DNA of 64,000 nt from Epiperipatus broadwayi (Eukaryota > Onychophora > Udeonychophora > Euonychophora > Peripatidae). A program made the translations under genes and the position numbers. Where the stretch lies: contig JAQFVV010012402.1 in NCBI GenBank assembly GCA_028023455.1, forward strand, positions 16,620,935-16,684,934, written 5' to 3'. Positions 58,575 through 64,000 of this stretch are shown in pieces. The notes under the pieces were generated by a model. It worked only from the letters and a program-made list of their open reading frames with translations. It did not search any database and was not told the DNA's origin. Every line of letters begins with the position of its first letter. Position 1 is the stretch's first letter.

Positions 58575-59700
58575 GTAAATACAAGATAATTAAGTTAAGT
58601 GATGTATAACTTGGTTTCCTTACTATTATGTTTATTATAATATAAATAAATTCATTATTAATAGATCATTAGAAAACAAATCGGAAATTGACCGTCAAAG
58701 TATTTTGTTTGACACTTTAACATACGTGCATATTACTTAAAGCCTTAAAAGTTGATAAACTACTTATTTCAGTGCATATATCAAAAGGCTTTGAAAAGTG
58801 GAATTTCCTATGAGTATAAGAGAACTAATGTAAAGTCAAGAAGTTTTGGAAAAACATATTGTTAGAGGAAATAAGCCTCCTGAAGTTCAATTACATCAAC
58901 TTTGTGTTTGTATCTCCATTTTTGACTTCCCAATGCTTAGTTAAATTTTGTTTAGTGATTAAAGCTAATATTGATCTACATACACTCTTTATGGTACTTG
59001 AGATGGTCTATAGTATTCAACACTATGTAGTTATTTTTCATTTCAAAATCCTATTTGCCTTATCTGTTGTAAATCTAACAGTTGTTATTTTTCATTTTAA
59101 GCATAGATATATTTGTATATTTTGTTAATATTAGTGTATTCTAAAAACCCTATGTACAATAGTTCTCTTAAATAGCATGCCCAATTAGTGAAAGATATGG
59201 TACTCCATGAGATAATCTGAAAAAAAGTCATCCACAATGTGTTATATATAGCATAAAACTACATCAAGATTTCTATTAGTTTAGTTAGAAAATGTTGAAA
59301 CACATTTTATTTTATTTTTATAATTAAATACATCTTTAAATAAAACTATTTTAATTGCAAATATTAAGCAATAACAAAGGCAAAAATTCTTGCTTGAAGA
59401 CAAATATTATTTCTATGAGATTCAATAATGAAATAATAAAAATAAAGCATGGGCTTCAGTGACATGGCAGTAGTACATGTACTCGCAAAGGCTATAAATT
59501 GAATGTTGGTTCAGGGTTATAAAATTTTTTATAGCCCACAGTCATCCAAATAAGAATTGTCAATAGATTGGTGCTATATAATATCTTATTGATTAATAAT
59601 CATTACAAAAGATGGTTCTAGAGTGTAGTAAATAGAGTAAAATATAATAACACAGCAAAGGTACATCCACTTTTTCTTTTAAAATATATATGTTCTACAA
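58575..59700. other. Non-coding stretch
   Basis: It includes an 89-codon hydrophobic ORF (58859-59128) without a recognised domain and, near 59445-59530, a weak tRNA-like sequence. Neither is convincing. Confidence 0.4.
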
Positions 59701-59807
59701 TAATATCAACAAATAAAAAATCCTTCTCCTTTTTTCTTTTCAAAAAAAAAATAAATAAAGTTTTTGAAAAGAAAAAAGGAGAAGGATTTTTTTATTTGTT
59801 GATATTA
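59701..59807. repeat. Short near-perfect hairpin
   Basis: TAATATCAACAAATAAAAAA and its inverse at the right end, with TCCTTCTCC paired to GGAGAAGGA, give arms of about 45 bp around a short A-rich loop. The arms are strongly strand-biased (pyrimidine on one side, purine on the other). Confidence 0.92.
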
Positions 59808-61648
59808 AATAGAGTAAGTGAATTACTATTCCTAATCTATTATTAGCTAGAGGTAAAGATTACAAGTTAATTTGGGATAGTTTAATGAGTGTTAATGCAT
59901 TGACTATAAAAATAAAACAGTGATTGTAATATAAAACCTCTAATTCTAAATGGGAAGATGCCATATTCTTGCAGACACTGAACTAGTTACTTTGCTTCAT
60001 GGATTTAGGAACTGTGGGTATCCAATACTCCTTCAACAAGATTGAAAATGGCATCATGTTGTAATTGTGCTTTATTTTTCTTTATTCAACATATTAAGGC
60101 TTATTTACATGATAAGGATCACTCAGGGTTTTCAAGGAAATACATATTTATCAATTAATATTGACTGAATAGTTGAATTGTTTAGAGATCAGATATCCAA
60201 AATAATTCTAAATAATCTTCAACTACTTAATGTTCTCATATCACCATTAACAAATTAGGAAGCTAGGTAATAGTATAAGGGGAAAATACAATAACTACAA
60301 TTTATGAAGTCTTTCTGAAGAATCATTAGATACTGTTAGTGTTCAATGATGCTCTGAAGAGGATGACTATCAAAAAGAACTCATCATAGATATCTGATTA
60401 GAATATGATTGATAAATAATACAGGTTATATGTCTTTTTCATTAAATTGTGAAATTACTAAATTCTGACTATGTAGATTGGATAACGAATTTTTGCTAAA
60501 TCAAAAAAAATTTCTTTAAGATGCCTCAGTGTACCACTTGACCAAAAGTTATTAATTGAGAATTTCACATCTCAACTGCTTCATCCATATCTGCCAAAAT
60601 GCTAACTTTCTAAAACTTCAATGCAGGTATATGATTTAAGCTTTCCTAAAGAACATAAATGTTTTTAAGATGGCCAAAAAAAGCAATATTCACCACTATC
60701 CTTATAATTGAATGTTTATTCCTTAGGAGCCATTTGGCATTCAAGCACTAAAATGTCAGGTAAAGCTCTGACATAGGAACCATTAGTTTAAACAACAATA
60801 CACCAGTATTAAACTGCTTAGAGCATTAAAATCAATATCAACATTAACAAAAAAAATATTTACATACTTTAATATATTTTAAAAAGCTATTTTTATATTC
60901 TTACCTAAAGCCTAAAGCAGGCCGTAATTTAAATATTTATTAACGATATGTTTTATGTGTATAAATTAATGCAGAAAAGGTAAACATATATATAACATAA
61001 CATAAACTAATATGCAAAAACATGAAATCTTTAGCATATATGTGAACAAATAGTAGGCACCTACATACAAAGCAATCCATATTAACCTAACATAACATTC
61101 CGTGATGCTTACAGTTAATTATAGCTATACTTATTTTGAATTATCTAAAAAATAATTGAGGCTAATCTGGTCTTGATTTTAAAAGTTTCAAAAAGAAAGT
61201 AAAGCTAATAATAATCAAAAACTGATTCATTTAATTTCGCATTTATATGAAAGAGTGCAAATTCAATTTCATCTATGCATTGTAAATACACATTTAAATT
61301 ATTTTAGCTCCATATGATTCTTTAACATCATTGATTTATATTGTACATGGCTTTACATTTAATTTATTTCTTATGCAATATAATATTTTTATGACATCTT
61401 AAAATTCATGAATAGCAAAAAAAAAATCTCAAAAATAAATTTTTACCTTTCTTTTTTGTATAACAGTATCTATATGTGAAAGATTTTTAAACTCATGATA
61501 GAGAAACAACTGTTTATATAAAGGTTCACTTACATATACTTGCACAACTGTATTTTTTTCTTGTAGTATTCATCAATATGTATTAATCTATATAATGGAC
61601 ATAGCTAATTGGTTATAATATATAAATAACATCACTCCAGTCAACGCC
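59808..61648. other. Unannotated AT-rich stretch
   Basis: No gene or repeat family was recognised; a few A/T homopolymers are present. Confidence 0.4.
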
Positions 61649-61941
61649 TAAAATAAAAGCTGATAGTAGATAGAAATTTGTTCTGATCTGAACTCATGAT
61701 TGTTAATGATAATATATGAATATGTAAATTATATTATCCCTGCCAATGTTTAAAATTAACCAATAGAATATCAGCAATCTGTTATTAAGGCAGGACTCAC
61801 ATATCGCTTTGACAACAGATTGCTAATATTTTATGGTTAATTTTAAACATTATCAGAGCTGATAAGATTTACATATTTATATCATTAACAACTATGAGTT
61901 CAGATCAGAACAAAATTTAATCTATTACCAGCTTTTATTTT
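61649..61941. repeat. MITE-like hairpin, arms about 130 bp
   Basis: Outer ends AAAATAAAAGCTG and CAGCTTTTATTTT delimit a 293-bp inverted repeat. Inner arms share TGATCTGAACTCAT, TGTTTAAAATTAACCA and TAGCAATCTGTTGTCAAAGC-like words in inverse, around a 30-40 bp centre. Confidence 0.85.
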
Positions 61942-61956
61942 CAAAAATAGATATAT

Positions 61957-62088
61957 AAAGAAGTTATAAAAAGAACCAATGAATATGGACTGCCTCTTTG
62001 TATTAGATTTGTGGTTAATAAAAAGTCAAATGTCTCTACAAACTTTGCTATAATAATTAAAGCTTTGAAAGATCAAAATATTGAAACA
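61957..62088 (+). mobile_element. Small RTE fragment
   Basis: Translation gives EVIKRTNEYGLPLCIRFVVN, then SVSTNF-like residues and IIKALKDQNIE, matching the EVIERTNEYELPLCFGFVDY ... IKALDHQGI region of RTE copies B and C. The catalytic Asp region reads FVVNKKS, so it is dead. It abuts the right end of the hairpin at 61649-61941. Confidence 0.7.
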
Positions 62089-64000
62089 GTAAGATTCGCA
62101 TTCGAACCTTAAGTTTCACCTTTTTCTATCGTCTCTCACCCACCACCCTATCCTACCCAAATTTAAACTTTTTGGTATCGAATTGTGTGTGTAGCAATAT
62201 TAAAAATGTATCAATATATGTAAAATTCACCACAAACACACACACGTTTCGATAACAAATTTAAAGCAATAAATAAAAATAATTGATACAGTTTAGATTT
62301 CTCTTTTAATTATATAATTTTAACTATTTATTTTAATTTGTAAAGTTCTTTATTTATTGCTGTGTTTAAATTTCGTATTTAATAATAATTTTGGAAATTG
62401 ATTTTAAATTAAGTAAAAGTAAAAATAATTGTATATTCCCTTTTGTATTTAAAATTTTGAAAGTAACGGTCGGTGAGAGATAATAGATTAATTAAAAGAA
62501 AAATTCCCTTAAATCTTTAATTACAAAATGTAAAGGTAAAAATAAACTTGAACAATAGAAATGCAGCTTTCTGTATAAATTAAACTTACAAAAATGCATT
62601 GATTCTCCTTGGGGCAAATGAGTGGATCCAAAAATAAAATAGAACAAAAGTGAAAACATAAGATCAAAGAAAGGAGGACATTTTGAATTTTCTAAGAACT
62701 TTTAGTAAGACTTTAGCTGTGCTCTCGATCAGTTGAGAGTCTTCAAAATCTTAAATTAATTTACCTACCACGGTATGTTCGAGTAGAATGTGCCCGGACT
62801 ATTCTCCCCCCAGAGATGGTCGATCGTATGCCGCGAACCTCCACATGTGCCCTCCACAAAGTCAACCAAGAAGATCTGCTGCCCAAACAATTAGAAAGCT
62901 GCTGCTGCTATTAAAATAAATGAATAATCTAAATGCTGGAAAAAACTGCTGCTTCTGAAATCATGAACAATTTGCTACTGACTACTGAATCTGAAAACTT
63001 TGTATAAACAGGTACCTGTACCCAAGGCCTAGAGTACTCTAATTAATAATCACGCTATAGCTCACTCTCTATATAACTTGTAAAATTATAAATTGTAAAA
63101 CTATAAATTTAATGATTAATTTATTATATAAATTTCTTTAATAATCTAGCTTACCTAATTCTATCTTTTCTTGGGTACGTATTTCTAAATTTTACATTTT
63201 TATTATCTAATTATAGCATGCTTATAAGATTTCCAACCGGACCTCGCCAAATTTAAATATAGATTTTAATCAAGATGGTTGCCATCTTGTCCAGCGACCT
63301 ATAATACTTCTTTTATATACTTCTGTTGGCTGGTCAGCTCGGAAATCTCCATAATTTTCTAAATGCAAATCCATGATTGCTTGAAACAGTCAATGCGTGT
63401 CCACCAAATCCTCATTAATATTTATTTCTATAAATTACTTAATATTTTCACATAAACCGACACACATTTAGTGCTTCATTTATTGTAATGCAGGGGTCTA
63501 CTACTTAGAAAATGGCTGACATATTAGTTATTAATACTCACCCAGCTTACCTATTATTTTTATATTTTATTAAGTTTTAAGTAATAATTCCGTAAATTGC
63601 ATTTCTTTGAGAGTCAAAAACGTTCTTTATTAAATCTTGACGATGTAGGGCCAAGTTATAAAATATATTAAATCTTAACAGAATAGTCTGTAAATTATAC
63701 ATGTTATATTTTAGAGATGTGATGACCTATTATAAGCCTTGGATACTCCAAATTCTATAGGACTTAAATTAATCCGTCGTCCTACACAAGCGGACAAATA
63801 AATGTTCCCGTAAGGCTTGACGCCGTCAAGCAGTCAGGAAGTAATCGTGGCATGAATCACTTGCCCCTGATTATGCTTATGTGACACCTTATCTCTTTGG
63901 GCCTACGGCAAACACCAGCCCGTTGTTCTAAACTCATCCACAGCTTCGCAGTTTTAATATACTGCCACCTCATATCGCCTTTCTAGACATACCACATGTC
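62089..64000. other. Non-coding stretch with LTR-like signals, reaching the window edge
   Basis: At about 62800-62816, on the minus strand, a purine tract TGGGGGGAGAATAG precedes GTCCGGGCACATTC, recalling a polypurine tract next to an LTR, but no matching LTR end was found. From about 63770 the sequence becomes clearly less AT-rich up to the edge, suggesting the start of another element or gene outside the window. A B-box-like GCATTCGAACC lies near 62098. Confidence 0.3.

Noticed and set aside
58859-59128. 89-codon hydrophobic ORF
   Set aside because: T-rich DNA gives Phe/Leu/Ile-rich frames by chance; no recognised family.
59445-59530. tRNA-like sequence with GGTTCAGGGTT
   Set aside because: B box is poor and no A box at the proper distance is present.

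Overview
This window looks like nuclear DNA of an animal, most likely an arthropod and probably an insect. It is very AT-rich and gene-poor, with introns-and-repeats architecture, RTE-type non-LTR retrotransposons like those common in insects, several kinds of LTR and TIR element, and one leucine-rich-repeat surface-protein gene that has a typical eukaryotic 3' splice site just upstream of its ORF. The assignment to insects is inference; the sequence does not name a species.

Only one convincing host gene is visible: a minus-strand LRR membrane protein at 33892-35766, probably extending to an upstream exon beyond a splice acceptor at about 35818. It has an LRRNT cysteine cluster, about 21 leucine-rich repeats, a Toll-like C-terminal cap and one membrane segment, but no cytoplasmic signalling domain. 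Nearly everything else that can be interpreted is transposable-element sequence.

Layout. 1-2271 is a repeated block whose second copy lies at 44978-50610. 2271-4191 is RTE copy A (dead). 4734-4893 holds three CTCF-like motifs spaced exactly 70 bp apart. 5723-6979 is a hAT-type TIR element carrying a 574-bp near-perfect palindrome. 7967-8428 holds two minisatellites (36 and 40 bp periods). 15358-16076 is an LTR followed by a primer-binding-site-like sequence and a broken gag start. 16855-18521 is a cluster of inverted, tRNA-headed SINE/MITE-like copies. 18926 to about 27655 is RTE copy B (minus), the most complete one, interrupted by a 585-bp solo LTR with a 5-bp target duplication and by a 4.9-kb LTR element with 2.1-kb LTRs, a 647-bp interior and a 4-bp target duplication. 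28602-30385 is rich in palindromes and SINE pieces. 31690-33432 is old RTE debris (copy D). 33796-35834 is the LRR gene. 37021-37381 is a MITE-like hairpin. 41292-43484 is a solo LTR of the same family as the 4.9-kb element, with two internal modules in swapped order. 43898-44839 and 46043-49371 are two members of one TA-inserting TIR family; the second contains RTE copy C and a run of G/C homopolymers that looks like a sequencing artefact. 52950-54330 is an old LINE of another lineage. 54751-55385 is a 317-bp tandem duplication. 58194-61941 contains three more large hairpins.

The insertions can be ordered. RTE B came before both LTR insertions into it. The block seen at 1-2271 acts as an empty-site reference for the TIR insertion in its second copy, and RTE C landed inside that TIR element later. 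The most interesting items are the long-LTR, nearly empty retroelement family with permuted modules, the phased CTCF-like motif array (with a similar motif near the 3' end of each long LTR), and the family of palindromic elements with tRNA-like boxes in their inverted ends. I found no unambiguous previously undescribed multi-gene system.
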